A stretch of DNA of 64,000 nt from Streptomyces iranensis (GTDB taxonomy: Bacteria > Actinomycetota > Actinomycetes > Streptomycetales > Streptomycetaceae), in NCBI RefSeq assembly GCF_017874715.1, contig NZ_JAGGLR010000027.1, positions 1-64,000 on the forward strand, written 5' to 3'. The notes under the pieces were generated by a model. That model was not told the origin of the DNA. It ran no database searches and worked only from the letters and a program-made list of their open reading frames with translations. Below are positions 1 through 8,862 of this stretch, one piece after another. The position numbers and the translations under genes are program-made. The stretch's first letter is position 1; each line of letters starts with the position of its first letter.

Positions 1-50
1 GCCGGGTGACCGGTGGAGTTGACTGGTACTAATAGGCCGAGGGCTTGTCC
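1..50 (+). rRNA. 23S rRNA, 3' end (partial)
   Basis: The window opens inside the last bases of a 23S rRNA gene: the segment GGTACTAATAGGCCGAGGG at about 25-43 is the conserved 3' terminus of actinobacterial 23S rRNA. A 5S gene follows about 100 bases later, as expected for an rRNA operon. The exact mature 3' end cannot be fixed from sequence alone. Confidence 0.9.
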
Positions 51-146
51 TCAGGTGCTCGCGTCCACTGTGTTGGTTCTGAAGCAACGAACCGTCTGAT
101 CCCCATATCTTTGGGTGTGGGTGGGTCCGGTTTGGTGTTTCATAGT

Positions 147-266
147 GTTTCGGTGGTCATTGCGTTAGGGAAACGCCCGGTTACATTCCGAACCCGGAAG
201 CTAAGCCTTTCAGCGCCGATGGTACTGCAGGGGGGACCCTGTGGGAGAGTAGGACGCCGCCGAACA
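147..266 (+). rRNA. rrf: 5S ribosomal RNA
   Basis: A stretch of 120 bases starting GTTTCGGTGGTCATTGCG has the layout of Streptomyces 5S rRNA, including the conserved CCGAACCCGGAAGCTAAG arm near 190-207 and the closing GGACGCCGCCGAAC. It lies about 100 bases after the 23S end and just before a strong terminator, so it is the last gene of the rRNA operon. The ends are placed by the usual 120-base length. Confidence 0.95.
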
Positions 267-276
267 AATCTTACGA

Positions 277-315
277 AAAGCCCGGTTGGGAGCTTCAGCT
301 CTCGACCGGGCTTTT
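277..315 (+). terminator. rRNA operon terminator
   Basis: AAAAGCCCGGTTGGGAG and CTCGACCGGGCTTTT form a long inverted repeat that ends in a T run, a classical intrinsic terminator 11 bases after the 5S gene. Confidence 0.9.
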
Positions 316-341
316 CTCATTTCTGTTTGTAGGCTGGCCAT

Positions 342-998
342 ATGCGCTATGACCTGGTCATCTTCGACAACGACGGAGTGCTCGTCGACAGCGAGCCCAT
401 CTCCAACCGGCTCCTCGCCGCCTACCTCACCGAGTTGGGGCACCCCACCAGCTACGAGGACTCCATACGCGACTACATGGGCTCCGCCATGCACCGCATC
501 CACGACCTGGTCCTCGAGCGCTCGGGCCGGCGGCTTCCGCCGGACTTCGACACCACCTTCCACGACCGGGTCTTCGACGCCTTCCGCCGCGAGCTGCGGC
601 CGGTGACCGGTGTGGCCGAGGTGCTGGAGAAGCTGCGGGCCGACGGCGTGCCGTACTGCGTCGCCTCGTCCGGAAGCCATGAGCGCATCCGTGTCGCCCT
701 CCGTACGACCGGGCTGTACGACCTCTTCGGTGAGGACCACATCTTCAGCTCCGAGGACGTGGGCCGGGGCAAGCCCGCCCCGGATCTGTTCCTGCATGCG
801 GCCGAGCGCATGGGCGTGGCGCCCGAGCGCTGTGCCGTCGTCGAGGACAGCCCGCTCGGGGTCCAGGCCGCCCTGGCCGCCGGGATGGATGTGTACGGCT
901 ACACGGCCATGACACCCGCCGCCAAACTCTCCACGGCCCGGGGCCTCTTCGTGGAGATGGCCGAGCTGCGAGGGCTGCTCACCTCTACCCACAGGTAG
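342..998 (+). CDS. HAD-family hydrolase (phosphoglycolate/beta-phosphoglucomutase type)
   Basis: A 218-residue cytoplasmic HAD phosphatase. Motif I is FDNDGVLVDSE, with nucleophile D9 and acid/base D11. The helical cap domain follows (about 18-85), motif II is the Ser in VASSG, motif III the Lys in GRGKPAPD, and motif IV EDSPLGVQAA. This order and spacing fit the subfamily I enzymes related to beta-phosphoglucomutase and phosphoglycolate phosphatase; the substrate cannot be told from the sequence. The start ATG lies shortly after the rRNA terminator. The MFS gene follows after 24 bases, so the two may be cotranscribed. Confidence 0.88.
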   Translation: MRYDLVIFDNDGVLVDSEPISNRLLAAYLTELGHPTSYEDSIRDYMGSAMHRIHDLVLERSGRRLPPDFDTTFHDRVFDAFRRELRPVTGVAEVLEKLRADGVPYCVASSGSHERIRVALRTTGLYDLFGEDHIFSSEDVGRGKPAPDLFLHAAERMGVAPERCAVVEDSPLGVQAALAAGMDVYGYTAMTPAAKLSTARGLFVEMAELRGLLTSTHR

Positions 999-1022
999 CC
1001 TGGGGCCGTACGCTCCACGGCC

Positions 1023-2231
1023 ATGACGGATTCGCGTCCGAGCCCCCGGCTACGGCACGGCCGGGCCTCTTTGGCCATCAGCTTCTTCGTCCAGGGCGCG
1101 ATCTTCGCTCTGTTGGTGACGCGCATACCCGCGCTCCAGGACCGGTACGGGATATCCGATGGGCTGCTGCCCCTCTTCCTGGCCGCCGTGCCGATCCTCG
1201 CCGGGGTGGGCAGCGTCGCCACCGAGCATCTCGTCAAGCGGATGCGGCCGGGGCTGGTCCTCCGCGTGGTGCAGCCCGTCGTCTCCCTCGCCCTGCTGTC
1301 CGCCGGATCGGGGACGGCGGTGTGGCAGCTCGCCTTGGCGCTCGCCGTTTTCGGGCTGACGGTCGGGGCGCTCGACGCGTCGATGAACATGCTCGGGGTG
1401 AGCCTCCAGCGCGCGTACGGGCGCAGCATCATGCTCGGCTTCCACGGCGCGTACAGCCTGGGCGGGATCGCCGGGGCCTCGCTCGCCTGGGTGGGGGCGC
1501 ACTGGGACCTGCCGCTGCCCACGCTCTACGCGCCGCTGGTGGCCACCCTGGTGCCCGCCGCGCTGATCGCCGGCCGCTGGTACGTCGATCACCAGGGCGC
1601 CGAGCCGACCGAAGTGGTGAGGGACGAGACGACCGTGAGCATGCGCGTGCTGCTGCCGCTCTGTCTCGTCATGGCCTTCGCCTACATCGGCGACTCCACC
1701 GTCTCCAACTGGAGCGCCAAGTACCTGGAGGACGTGCTGCACAGCTCCGAGCAGCTGGCCACGGTCCCGTACAACGTCTATATGGTCACCACGCTCCTCG
1801 GCCGCTCCTTCGGCGACCTCGGGGTGCGGCGCTTCGGCGCGGTCGCGGTGGTCCGGGCCGGGGCGCTGCTCGCGGGCGGCGGCTTCGCGGTGGTGGCGGC
1901 GGCGCCCGGCGCCTGGGTGGGGATGGCCGGATTCACGCTGCTGGGGCTCGGGTTGTGCGTGCTGGTGCCGCAGACCTTCGCGGCCGCGGGGCGGCTCTTC
2001 CCCGGGGCGTCCGATGCCGCCGTCGCGCGCCTCAACATCTTCAACTACGTGGGCTTCCTCATCGGCTCCCCGCTCGTCGGTGCGCTGGGCGGGGCGTGGA
2101 ACTATCGTGCGGCGATGCTGGTGCCGATGGTGCTCGTGCTGATGACGATCCGGTACGCGAGGTCGTTCAGCCCTGTACCAGCCGGATACGGTGACGGGCA
2201 TGAGCGGCCGCGCACAGTTGATGTGGGATGA
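1023..2231 (+). CDS. MFS transporter
   Basis: A 402-residue integral membrane protein with about twelve hydrophobic segments. The first runs through SFFVQGAIFALLVTRIPALQ, and a central hydrophilic stretch (about 185-205) separates the two six-helix halves. It resembles the FucP/YbjJ-like carriers of the major facilitator superfamily; no substrate can be assigned. Its last codons overlap the start of the deacetylase gene by about 30 bases, which suggests translational coupling. Confidence 0.85.
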   Translation: MTDSRPSPRLRHGRASLAISFFVQGAIFALLVTRIPALQDRYGISDGLLPLFLAAVPILAGVGSVATEHLVKRMRPGLVLRVVQPVVSLALLSAGSGTAVWQLALALAVFGLTVGALDASMNMLGVSLQRAYGRSIMLGFHGAYSLGGIAGASLAWVGAHWDLPLPTLYAPLVATLVPAALIAGRWYVDHQGAEPTEVVRDETTVSMRVLLPLCLVMAFAYIGDSTVSNWSAKYLEDVLHSSEQLATVPYNVYMVTTLLGRSFGDLGVRRFGAVAVVRAGALLAGGGFAVVAAAPGAWVGMAGFTLLGLGLCVLVPQTFAAAGRLFPGASDAAVARLNIFNYVGFLIGSPLVGALGGAWNYRAAMLVPMVLVLMTIRYARSFSPVPAGYGDGHERPRTVDVG

Positions 2232-3372
2232 GGAAGTAACCGGATACGACTTCGGCGCCGGGCATCCGATGGACCCGGTGCGGTTGGCGCTGACCATGCG
2301 GTTGGTGCAGGCGTACGGGCTGGACCGGGCGGTCCGGGTGGTGGCCGCCAAGCCGGCCGGGGAGTCGACGCTGCGCCTGGTCCATGGGCAGGAGTACATC
2401 GAGGCGGTACGCCGCGCCTCGGCCGCCCCGGAGGCGGCGGACGGCTCCTACGGTCTCGGGACGATCGACGATCCGGCCTTCGCGGGGATGCACGAGGCGT
2501 CCGCGCTGATCGCCGGGCAGTCGGTGGGCGCGGCCGAGGACGTATGGCGCGGAGAGGCGCTGCACGCGGTGAACTTCGCGGGCGGGCTGCACCACGCCAT
2601 GCCGCGGGGCGCGTCCGGGTTCTGCATCTACAACGACGCGGCGCTGGCGATCGCGCGGCTGCTGGAGCTGGGGGCGGAGCGGGTCGCGTACGTGGATGTG
2701 GACGTCCACCACGGGGACGGGGTGCAGGCGGCCTTCTGGGACGATCCGCGGGTGCTGACGATCTCGCTGCACGAGCACCCCCGGACGCTGTTCCCGCAGA
2801 CCGGCTGGCCGGAGGAGGCGGGCGGGGAGGGCGCCGAGGGCTCGGCGGTCAATCTGGCGCTCCCGGCCGGGACCGCTGACGCGGGCTGGCTGCGGGCCTT
2901 CCACGCGGTGGTGCCGGAGCTGCTGGCGGCGTTCCGCCCGCAGGTGTTGGTGACCCAGCACGGCGCGGACACCCATGTCGAGGACCCGCTGGCCCACTTG
3001 GCGGTGACCGTCGACGCGCAGCGGGCGGTCGCCGAGAGCTGTCACCGACTGGTGCACGAGCACGCGGACGGGCGCTGGGTGGCGCTCGGGGGCGGTGGCT
3101 ACGCGGTGGTGGACGTGGTGCCGCGGTCCTGGACGCATCTGGTCGCGATCGCGGCGGGGCGGCCGGTGGAGGCCACCACGCCGGTGCCGGAGGAGTGGCG
3201 GCAGGAGGTGTACCGGCGGACCCGGATGGACGCGCCGCGGCGGATGACGGACGGGCGGGAGCCGGACTGGCAGGACTTCCACGAGGCCGGGTACGACCCC
3301 GCGGACCGGCTGGACCAGGCGATCCTGGCGACGCGCCGGGCGGTCTTCCCGCACCACGGACTGCTGCCGTAA
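2200..3372 (+). CDS. AcuC-like acetoin utilisation protein / histone deacetylase family
   Basis: A 390-residue enzyme of the arginase/deacetylase fold, the same family as acetoin-utilisation protein AcuC and class I histone deacetylases. Visible family features are the N-terminal GHPMDPVRL, the active-site region NFAGGLHHA followed by GFCIYNDAALAI, the metal-binding DVDVHHGDG, and the later TQHGADTH and GGGGY segments. Family members deacetylate lysines, for example on acetyl-CoA synthetase. The ATG at 2200 was preferred to a GTG nine bases upstream because relatives begin MSGRAQLMW; either start overlaps the MFS gene. No strong ribosome site is visible, which fits coupling. Confidence 0.85.
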   Translation: MSGRAQLMWDEEVTGYDFGAGHPMDPVRLALTMRLVQAYGLDRAVRVVAAKPAGESTLRLVHGQEYIEAVRRASAAPEAADGSYGLGTIDDPAFAGMHEASALIAGQSVGAAEDVWRGEALHAVNFAGGLHHAMPRGASGFCIYNDAALAIARLLELGAERVAYVDVDVHHGDGVQAAFWDDPRVLTISLHEHPRTLFPQTGWPEEAGGEGAEGSAVNLALPAGTADAGWLRAFHAVVPELLAAFRPQVLVTQHGADTHVEDPLAHLAVTVDAQRAVAESCHRLVHEHADGRWVALGGGGYAVVDVVPRSWTHLVAIAAGRPVEATTPVPEEWRQEVYRRTRMDAPRRMTDGREPDWQDFHEAGYDPADRLDQAILATRRAVFPHHGLLP

Positions 3373-3423
3373 AAGGCCTGCGGCGGGCTGCTCCCCTACC
3401 CGCCCCTTCCCGGCAGCATCGAT

Positions 3424-3520
3424 ATGCGGCTCCGCCGCGTGGGGGGCTCCGCCCCAGACCCCGCTCCTCAAACTCCCCCAGCTACCGCTGGGAGGTGCCC
3501 CCTGGAGGGGCTGGAAATAG
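3424..3520. repeat. Streptomyces-type dispersed intergenic repeat
   Basis: The 223-base gap after acuC contains GGGGGCTCCGCCCCAGACCCC followed by CTCAAACTCCCCCAGCTACC and GCTGGGAGGTGCCCC, which can fold into hairpins. Very similar strings occur between genes in many Streptomyces genomes (from memory), so this looks like a copy of a non-coding dispersed element rather than a gene remnant. Confidence 0.55.
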
Positions 3521-3595
3521 CAGGCGTTACGCCAACCGTGGGGTCTGTCCGCGTATCCGGGCGGCCGAGGGGGTGGGTCCGCCAGCATCGGTGGC

Positions 3596-4411
3596 GTGTT
3601 GAGTACCGCGGCGCTGCGCGCGCATCTGCTGGCGGCGCGGCTCGCCGGGCCCGTGGCCACGAGCCGGGAGGAGAGCCTGCGCCGCTATCGGCTCTTCGCG
3701 GCCCGGGACCCCCGGGTGCTGCTCGGGTTGGAGCCCGAATACGACTGGTCCTTTATGGAATTGCTCGGCCTGATGAGCGAGAAATGCGGGGTTTCGGCCG
3801 ACCCGGCCAACGTTTCGGGGCCGGATGTGATCGATCCGGAGCTGACGATCGCCGCGCTGGACGCCTTCGCGGACCGGCTGCGTGGTGCCGCCCGGGACCG
3901 GCTCCCGGTGCTCCTCGGCACCGGCCACCCCCACCGTCTCCTCGGCTTCTACGCCGCGTTGGCGTCGGCGCTCTCGGCGGCGGGCTGCCGTGTCCTCACT
4001 CCCGCGCGGGGTAGATGTATCGACATAACGACGCGGTTCGGCGTACGTACCCACCAGCTCACCTACGTACGAGGTGTCGCGATGGTGCGGGCGCCCGGCG
4101 CTCGCCCGACCGCGAGTGAGCCCGGCGCCCACAGCCATTCGCCGCTCCCGGTTCGGGTCGCCCTCGGCTGCGCAGCGGCGTCCGGCGGGCCCCTGCCGGG
4201 GCTCGTCATCGGGGACCATGGATGGGTCTGCGGAGCAGGTCAGCTGGGCTTTGAGGCCATCGGGCCAGGGGACACGGACGACCCCGCGCTGTTCGTCGGG
4301 GAGGCCGAGGGACGGGTGTCCGTCGCCGTTCCGCTTGATGACGGTGTGCGGTCTGGTTACTACCGGCCGATTACTCGCTATGTACTCAATCGAGCGTGTC
4401 TGTCACAGTAG
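3596..4411 (+). CDS. Conserved Streptomyces protein (putative phosphatase)
   Basis: A soluble 271-residue protein strongly conserved, as I recall, next to the bldN region of streptomycetes, where it is often called a phosphatase. I see no classical phosphatase signature. Conserved-looking segments are LLGTGHPHRLLGFYAAL (about 107-123), RFGVRTHQLTYVRGVA (about 145-160), a stretch with three His residues near 175-180, and IGDHGWVCGAGQLGFEAIG (about 206-224). The GTG start is followed by an immediate TTG alternative. It lies upstream of bdtA on the same strand. Function is not established. Confidence 0.7.
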   Translation: MLSTAALRAHLLAARLAGPVATSREESLRRYRLFAARDPRVLLGLEPEYDWSFMELLGLMSEKCGVSADPANVSGPDVIDPELTIAALDAFADRLRGAARDRLPVLLGTGHPHRLLGFYAALASALSAAGCRVLTPARGRCIDITTRFGVRTHQLTYVRGVAMVRAPGARPTASEPGAHSHSPLPVRVALGCAAASGGPLPGLVIGDHGWVCGAGQLGFEAIGPGDTDDPALFVGEAEGRVSVAVPLDDGVRSGYYRPITRYVLNRACLSQ

Positions 4412-4540
4412 GCGTCCGATCGCTACTCCTCTTCCCCACTTGCATCACCCGCCCCTAACCTGGGGTGGAGCGCGCATGCGACCAGGAGTCACCGGAGGGG
4501 AAGCCGGTGCCCGACATGTGCGGAAGGTTCAGGTGTTGTC

Positions 4541-4750
4541 ATGGCTGCTGGCGAACGGCCTCTGAACGAGGTTCAGTTTCTGACCGTGGCGGAAGTCGCC
4601 TCGGTGATGCGAGTGTCCAAGATGACCGTGTACCGCTTGGTGCACAGTGGTCATCTGCCGGCGATCCGGGTGGGCAGGTCTTTCCGGGTCCCAGAGCAAG
4701 CGGTTCATGAATACCTCCGCGAATCGTATGTGGGGGTGGAGTCCGCCTAG
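4541..4750 (+). CDS. bdtA: BdtA-like small helix-turn-helix (excisionase/MerR-type) DNA-binding protein
   Basis: A 69-residue protein made almost entirely of one winged helix-turn-helix of the excisionase/BldC type: FLTVAEVASVMRVSKMTVYR is the helix-turn-helix and AIRVGRSFRVPEQAV the wing. It matches, from memory, the product of bdtA (BldD target A), a gene reported as a direct target of the developmental repressor BldD in S. coelicolor. A GGAAGG ribosome site lies near 4522-4527, rather far from the ATG. Its position between a conserved phosphatase-like gene and bS22 matches the bldN neighbourhood of other streptomycetes. Confidence 0.85.
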   Translation: MAAGERPLNEVQFLTVAEVASVMRVSKMTVYRLVHSGHLPAIRVGRSFRVPEQAVHEYLRESYVGVESA

Positions 4751-4878
4751 GCCGTTTCCGGGCCCGGGGAGGACCCTCGGATTACGTGGTTCGCTCGGTG
4801 CCGGGTAGGCTGGCCCGATGTAGGTCGTGTGGGCTCGGACGCCCCGCACCGAGTGAATCGAAGTGAGCGAGGGTAGTC

Positions 4879-4977
4879 GTGGGCTCTGTTATCAAGAAGC
4901 GGCGCAAGCGGATGGCCAAGAAGAAGCACCGCAAGCTGCTCAAGCGCACGCGCGTCCAGCGTCGCAACAAGAAGTAA
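4879..4977 (+). CDS. 30S ribosomal protein bS22
   Basis: A GTG-started 32-codon gene encoding a highly basic peptide (MGSVIKKRRKRMAKKKHRKL and onward, ending RRNKK), which is the actinobacterial small-subunit protein bS22. About two thirds of the residues are Lys or Arg, as expected for an rRNA-binding peptide. A GAGGG-like ribosome site lies 6-8 bases upstream, and a very strong terminator begins 22 bases after the stop, so it is probably a separate highly expressed transcript. Confidence 0.93.
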   Translation: MGSVIKKRRKRMAKKKHRKLLKRTRVQRRNKK

Positions 4978-4998
4978 GCAAGCGACGCTGTGTTCGTC

Positions 4999-5033
4999 CC
5001 ACAGCCCTCCCACCACCGGTGGGAGGGCTGTGG
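4999..5033 (+). terminator. Terminator after bS22
   Basis: A perfect 16-base inverted repeat, CCACAGCCCTCCCACC and GGTGGGAGGGCTGTGG, with a three-base loop. There is no T run, which is usual for Streptomyces terminators. Confidence 0.85.
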
Positions 5034-5192
5034 TGCGTGGGTGCCACCGGTCTGAAGCCACGTTTTTCGCCTCTTTGGCCCCGGCTTAAAACGTCGCACC
5101 GCGCGGCGAGTGGTCATCACAGCGCAACATCGACCGGTTACGGTGTTCGGCACAGCCCAGCTCGGACGAGGGTGGGAAGGAAGGCGCTGATC

Positions 5193-6236
5193 TTGGGAAA
5201 GGTCGTGCTCGTCACCGGAGTCGCTCGCCGGCTGGGAGGCCGCTTCGTCCGGCGCATACAGCGCGAACCCGATGTGGAGCGGGTGATCGGCGTGGACGCC
5301 GTGCCACCCGAACACCACCTCGGCGGCGCCGACTTCGTCCGGGCCGATATCCGTCACCCCACGATCGGGAAACTGCTCGCCGAATACGGCGTCCACACCG
5401 TTGTCCACATGGATATCAACGGCACTCCGCTGGGCGCGCGCGGCAATCGCGCCTCGGTCAAGGAGACCAATGTCATCGGCACCATGCAGCTGTTCGGCGC
5501 CTGCCAGAAGGCCCCGTCGGTGCAGCGGCTGGTGGTGAAGTCCAGCACCAATGTGTACGGCTCCGCGCCCCGCGACCCCGCCGTCTTCAGCGAGACCACC
5601 CCGCCCAAATCCCTCCCCAGCGGCGGCTTCGCCAAGGACACCGTCGAGGTCGAGGGGTATGTCCGCGGCTTCGCCCGGCGCCGCCCCGATGTCGCGGTGT
5701 GCGTGCTGCGCTTCGCCAACATCCTGGGGCCGTGCGCGGACTCCCCGCTCGCCGAGTACTTCGCACTGCCGGTGCTGCCCACCGTCATCGGCTACGACCC
5801 GCGGCTCCAGTTCGTCCATGAGAAGGACGCCATCGAGGTGCTGCGGATCGCGGCCTCCGAGCCACGCCGGTCCACGCTCAACAGCGGCACGTTCAACATC
5901 GCCGGAGACGGGGTGCTGCTGCTCTCCCAGGCCGCCCGGCGGCTCGGCCGCCCCACCCTGCCGCTGCTGCTGCCCACCCTGCGCTGGGCTCGCACCGCGC
6001 TGCGGTCCCTCGGCATCACCGACTTCTCGCCCGAGCAGATCCGGCTGCTCACCCACGGCCGGGTCGTGGCCACCACCCAGATGCGCGAGACCCTGGGATT
6101 CGAACCCGAGCACACCACCGCCGGCGCCCTCGCGGACTATGCGCACAGCCGCGGCCCCGGGCTGCTCCCGCCCGAGACCCTCGCCCGTTCCATCGACCGG
6201 CTCGCCGCGCTGCTACCCGCCGGCGCCCAGCCTTAA
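5193..6236 (+). CDS. NAD-dependent epimerase/dehydratase family protein
   Basis: A 347-residue extended-SDR protein. The N-terminal VVLVTGVARRLGGRFVRRI is the Rossmann dinucleotide-binding loop. A VHMDIN segment, SSTNVYGS and a downstream RFANILGP match the epimerase pattern, but the usual YxxxK at the catalytic Tyr is not obvious (the region reads GGFAKDTVEVEGYV), so catalysis is uncertain. A TTG start at 5193 was chosen because GGAAGGAAGG sits 8 bases upstream and relatives begin GKVVLVTGV; a GTG at 5172 is in frame but lacks this spacing. The acyltransferase gene follows after 14 bases, so the pair is likely an operon. Confidence 0.82.
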   Translation: MGKVVLVTGVARRLGGRFVRRIQREPDVERVIGVDAVPPEHHLGGADFVRADIRHPTIGKLLAEYGVHTVVHMDINGTPLGARGNRASVKETNVIGTMQLFGACQKAPSVQRLVVKSSTNVYGSAPRDPAVFSETTPPKSLPSGGFAKDTVEVEGYVRGFARRRPDVAVCVLRFANILGPCADSPLAEYFALPVLPTVIGYDPRLQFVHEKDAIEVLRIAASEPRRSTLNSGTFNIAGDGVLLLSQAARRLGRPTLPLLLPTLRWARTALRSLGITDFSPEQIRLLTHGRVVATTQMRETLGFEPEHTTAGALADYAHSRGPGLLPPETLARSIDRLAALLPAGAQP

Positions 6237-6250
6237 GGAGCGCAACCACC

Positions 6251-7297
6251 ATGGCGGACGCCAAGGTCATTCCGTTCGGTGAGGAACCCCGGTCGTCCCG
6301 GAAGAAGGTCCCCCGGCTGGGCCGCGGCGGCCGCTCCCAGGGCTCGCTCAAGCCCGTACCGCAGCAGCGCGACGAGGCGCTCGAGCAGCGCCCCCAGACG
6401 GCGGCCGCGGCCGTGCCGCCCCTGCCGCCCGACTCGCCCAAGCCCGCCCCGGGCAGCGGCGACTGGGAGCGCAAGCTGGCCCATGGGCTGAGCTTTCTGC
6501 GTCGCCGGATCACCGGGGACTACGAGGTCGACGACTTCGGCTACGACCACGATCTGACCGAGCAGGTGCTGATGTCCCTGCTCCGCCCGCTGTCCGACAA
6601 GTACTTCCGGGTCGAGGTGAAGGGGATCGAGAACATCCCCGACAGCGGTGGCGCGCTCGTCGTCGCCAACCACTCCGGGGTGCTGCCGCTGGACGGGCTG
6701 ATGCTCCAGGTCGCCGTGCACGACAACCACCCGGCCAAGCGCCATCTGCGGTTGCTCGCGGCCGATCTGGTCTTCGTGCTGCCGGTCGTCAACGAACTGG
6801 CCCGCAAGGCCGGGCACACTCTCGCCTGCGCCGAGGACGCCCAGCTGCTGCTGGAGCGCGGTGAGGTGGTCGGGGTGATGCCGGAGGGCTTCAAGGGGAT
6901 CGGCAAGCCGTTCTCGGAGCGGTACAAGCTGCAGCGCTTCGGGCGGGGTGGCTTTGTCTCGACGGCGCTGCGCGCGGGGGCGCCGATCGTGCCGTGCTCG
7001 ATCGTGGGCGCGGAGGAGATCTACCCGATGGTGGGGAACGCGAAGACCCTGGCCCGGCTGCTCGGCATTCCGTACTTCCCGATCACGCCGACCTTCCCGC
7101 TGCTCGGGCCGCTGGGCGCGGTGCCGCTGCCGACGAAGTGGACCATCCAGTTCGGCGAGCCCATCCCCACCGACGGGCATCCGCCGGAGGCGGCGGACGA
7201 CCCGATGCTGATGTTCAACCTGACCGACCAGGTACGAGAAACGATCCAGCACACGCTCTACAAGCTGCTCGTCCAGCGCCGGTCGGTGTTCTTCTGA
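6251..7297 (+). CDS. PlsC-like lysophospholipid acyltransferase
   Basis: A 348-residue protein with a charged, Pro-rich N-terminal region of about 75 residues followed by a 1-acyl-glycerol-3-phosphate acyltransferase domain. Motif I is NHSGVLPLD (an HxxxxxD variant of the HX4D box), the glycerolipid-binding block is MPEGFKGIGKPF, and PIVPCSIVGAEE is the later conserved block. It would acylate a lysophospholipid or related acceptor at the membrane. An AAGGAG ribosome site overlaps the end of the epimerase gene, so the two are translated from one mRNA. Confidence 0.85.
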   Translation: MADAKVIPFGEEPRSSRKKVPRLGRGGRSQGSLKPVPQQRDEALEQRPQTAAAAVPPLPPDSPKPAPGSGDWERKLAHGLSFLRRRITGDYEVDDFGYDHDLTEQVLMSLLRPLSDKYFRVEVKGIENIPDSGGALVVANHSGVLPLDGLMLQVAVHDNHPAKRHLRLLAADLVFVLPVVNELARKAGHTLACAEDAQLLLERGEVVGVMPEGFKGIGKPFSERYKLQRFGRGGFVSTALRAGAPIVPCSIVGAEEIYPMVGNAKTLARLLGIPYFPITPTFPLLGPLGAVPLPTKWTIQFGEPIPTDGHPPEAADDPMLMFNLTDQVRETIQHTLYKLLVQRRSVFF

Positions 7298-7366
7298 CGG
7301 CTGCTCGGCGAGGGCCGTGATGTGGCGCGGCCGCGCGGCCCGACGGATGGAGTTGACAGGGGAGGT

Positions 7367-7395
7367 CCGGGGGTGGGCGGTGTGCCCACCCCCGG
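7367..7395. terminator. Bidirectional terminator between convergent genes
   Basis: CCGGGGGTGGGC and GCCCACCCCCGG form a 12-base stem with a 5-base loop. It separates the rightward acyltransferase from the leftward rsbN-like gene and could serve both. Confidence 0.8.
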
Positions 7396-7400
7396 CATTT

Positions 7401-8645
7401 TCACCTCGTGTCGTCGCCGTCGATGCTCAGGCCCGGCAGCAGGTCCGGGAGCAGCGGGGGGATGGTGATGTCCGGCTGGGACGGCTTGCCGCCCGGGTCG
7501 CCCTTGCCCGTGGACGGGCTGGGGCTGGATCCGCCGCCGAGTGGCGGGTCCAGCAGGTCGCCGGCCCCGCCCACCAGGCCGCCGCTCTGGCTGTGGGTGC
7601 TCGCCGAGGACGACGGGTGCGGGCGGGGGGCCGTCTTCTCGTCGGTGCGGCTGCCGCTCGGGGTGGCCGAGGCGGACGCCGGGTGGTCGTCCGGGCCCAT
7701 CCCGCCCGCACGCTGCGGCGTGTGGCCGGTCTGCGGGCCGGACTGGGCCTGCTGCTCCTTCTTCGTGGGCAGCAACGCCCGCAGCGGACCGACCTCTTGG
7801 TCTATGGCGTCGAAGACCGAGCTCACGTCGTCGCCGACGTCCATGAGCTGGACCGGCAGCTGCTCGCGCAGTCGGCTCCAGCCGTCGCGGTGGGCCTGGG
7901 AGAAGGTGGACAGCTGCTGGATCGGGCCGAGCGAGCCGTCGCGCTCGTAGACCTGGTGCAGCAGCCGGTGGCCCTCGGAGGCGTCATGGCGCATCCCGGC
8001 CAGGACCCGGCGGATCTCGCCCAGCGAGTCATGGTCCAGATCGCCGGTGCGGGTCCGCTCCATCAGGCGGCGCGCCTCGCTCATCCGGGTGGACGCCTGG
8101 TCCAGATAGATCCGGCCCCGGTCGGCGTCGCCGTCCGCCATCTCGAGCTTGAGGTCTTCCATACCGCGCTTGAACCCGTAGAGGGTGTCGCCCGGCAGCG
8201 CGTTCGAGCTGGCCGCGGCGACGCCGCCGAATGCGCCCGCCGCCACGCCGACCGTGAGCCCCCCGGCCGCGAGCCCCTTGGACCAGCGGGAACGGGGGCG
8301 GAATCTTGCCACCGGGGGTTTGGCCCGGTGGGCGCCACTGGGGCGGCGGCGCTGCTCGGGCACGCGCGGTGCCCCCTCGGCGAAGGCCGCCTCCATGGCG
8401 GCGAGCAGCTGCGCCCGCTGGGTGGCGCGGACCTCCGGGTCCAATGTCGGTGCCGGCAGCTCGCCCAGCCCGCTCGCCAGGGCCAGCAGCCGTCTCCGCT
8501 CGGCGCTCTCCGCCGGTGGGGAACCTGGCTGTTGCTGCGGCGTCTCGTCCCGGGCGGCCTGGTGGTTGCTCTCCAGGGCCTCCAGGGCCTCCAGGGCCTT
8601 GGCGAAGGCGTTCGCCCGCCGGTGTGCCGATACGTTTGCGATCAC
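7401..8645 (-). CDS. rsbN: RsbN-like anti-sigma factor (DUF5667 protein), membrane-anchored
   Basis: A 414-residue protein lying immediately downstream of bldN on the same strand, the position of rsbN, whose product is the anti-sigma factor of BldN. Residues 1-120 are cytoplasmic, with a sigma-binding helical part. One membrane span lies at about 123-146 (GLAAGGLTVGVAAGAFGGVA). An extracytoplasmic DUF5667 domain begins at ALPGDTLYGFKRG (about 149), and the C-terminal tail is Pro/Ser/Gly-rich. The GTG start at 8645 is supported by AGAGGAGGTG six bases upstream; the open frame continues 44 codons further without a comparable site. A compact run of EALEALE repeats lies near residue 20. Confidence 0.85.
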   Translation of the reverse strand: MIANVSAHRRANAFAKALEALEALESNHQAARDETPQQQPGSPPAESAERRRLLALASGLGELPAPTLDPEVRATQRAQLLAAMEAAFAEGAPRVPEQRRRPSGAHRAKPPVARFRPRSRWSKGLAAGGLTVGVAAGAFGGVAAASSNALPGDTLYGFKRGMEDLKLEMADGDADRGRIYLDQASTRMSEARRLMERTRTGDLDHDSLGEIRRVLAGMRHDASEGHRLLHQVYERDGSLGPIQQLSTFSQAHRDGWSRLREQLPVQLMDVGDDVSSVFDAIDQEVGPLRALLPTKKEQQAQSGPQTGHTPQRAGGMGPDDHPASASATPSGSRTDEKTAPRPHPSSSASTHSQSGGLVGGAGDLLDPPLGGGSSPSPSTGKGDPGGKPSQPDITIPPLLPDLLPGLSIDGDDTR

Positions 8646-8862
8646 AGGCGGCACCTCCTCTCGTCGTGACGGTCGACTCCCCAGGACACCCGAGGGTTCC
8701 GTGCCATGCGCGCGTCCACCCGATCGAGTGAGTGGATCACGGGCAGGGTACGACCACAAGGCGCCTGCATCCCGCACAACGAGCGGCGCAGCACCCGGGT
8801 TACGCCCTCCCCGAGGGCCCTCCCGACTGGCGGACGGACCGTGGCCGGGAGGCTACGGGCGG

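Noticed and set aside
4340..4540. Possible BldD box ahead of bdtA
   Set aside because: The best matches there (for example TAACCTGGGGTGG) fit only about 6 of 9 fixed positions, too weak to annotate even though bdtA is a known BldD target elsewhere.
7317..8669. A 450-codon plus-strand frame over the rsbN-like gene
   Set aside because: It is antisense to a gene with clear domains and a good ribosome site, and its product shows no recognisable fold.
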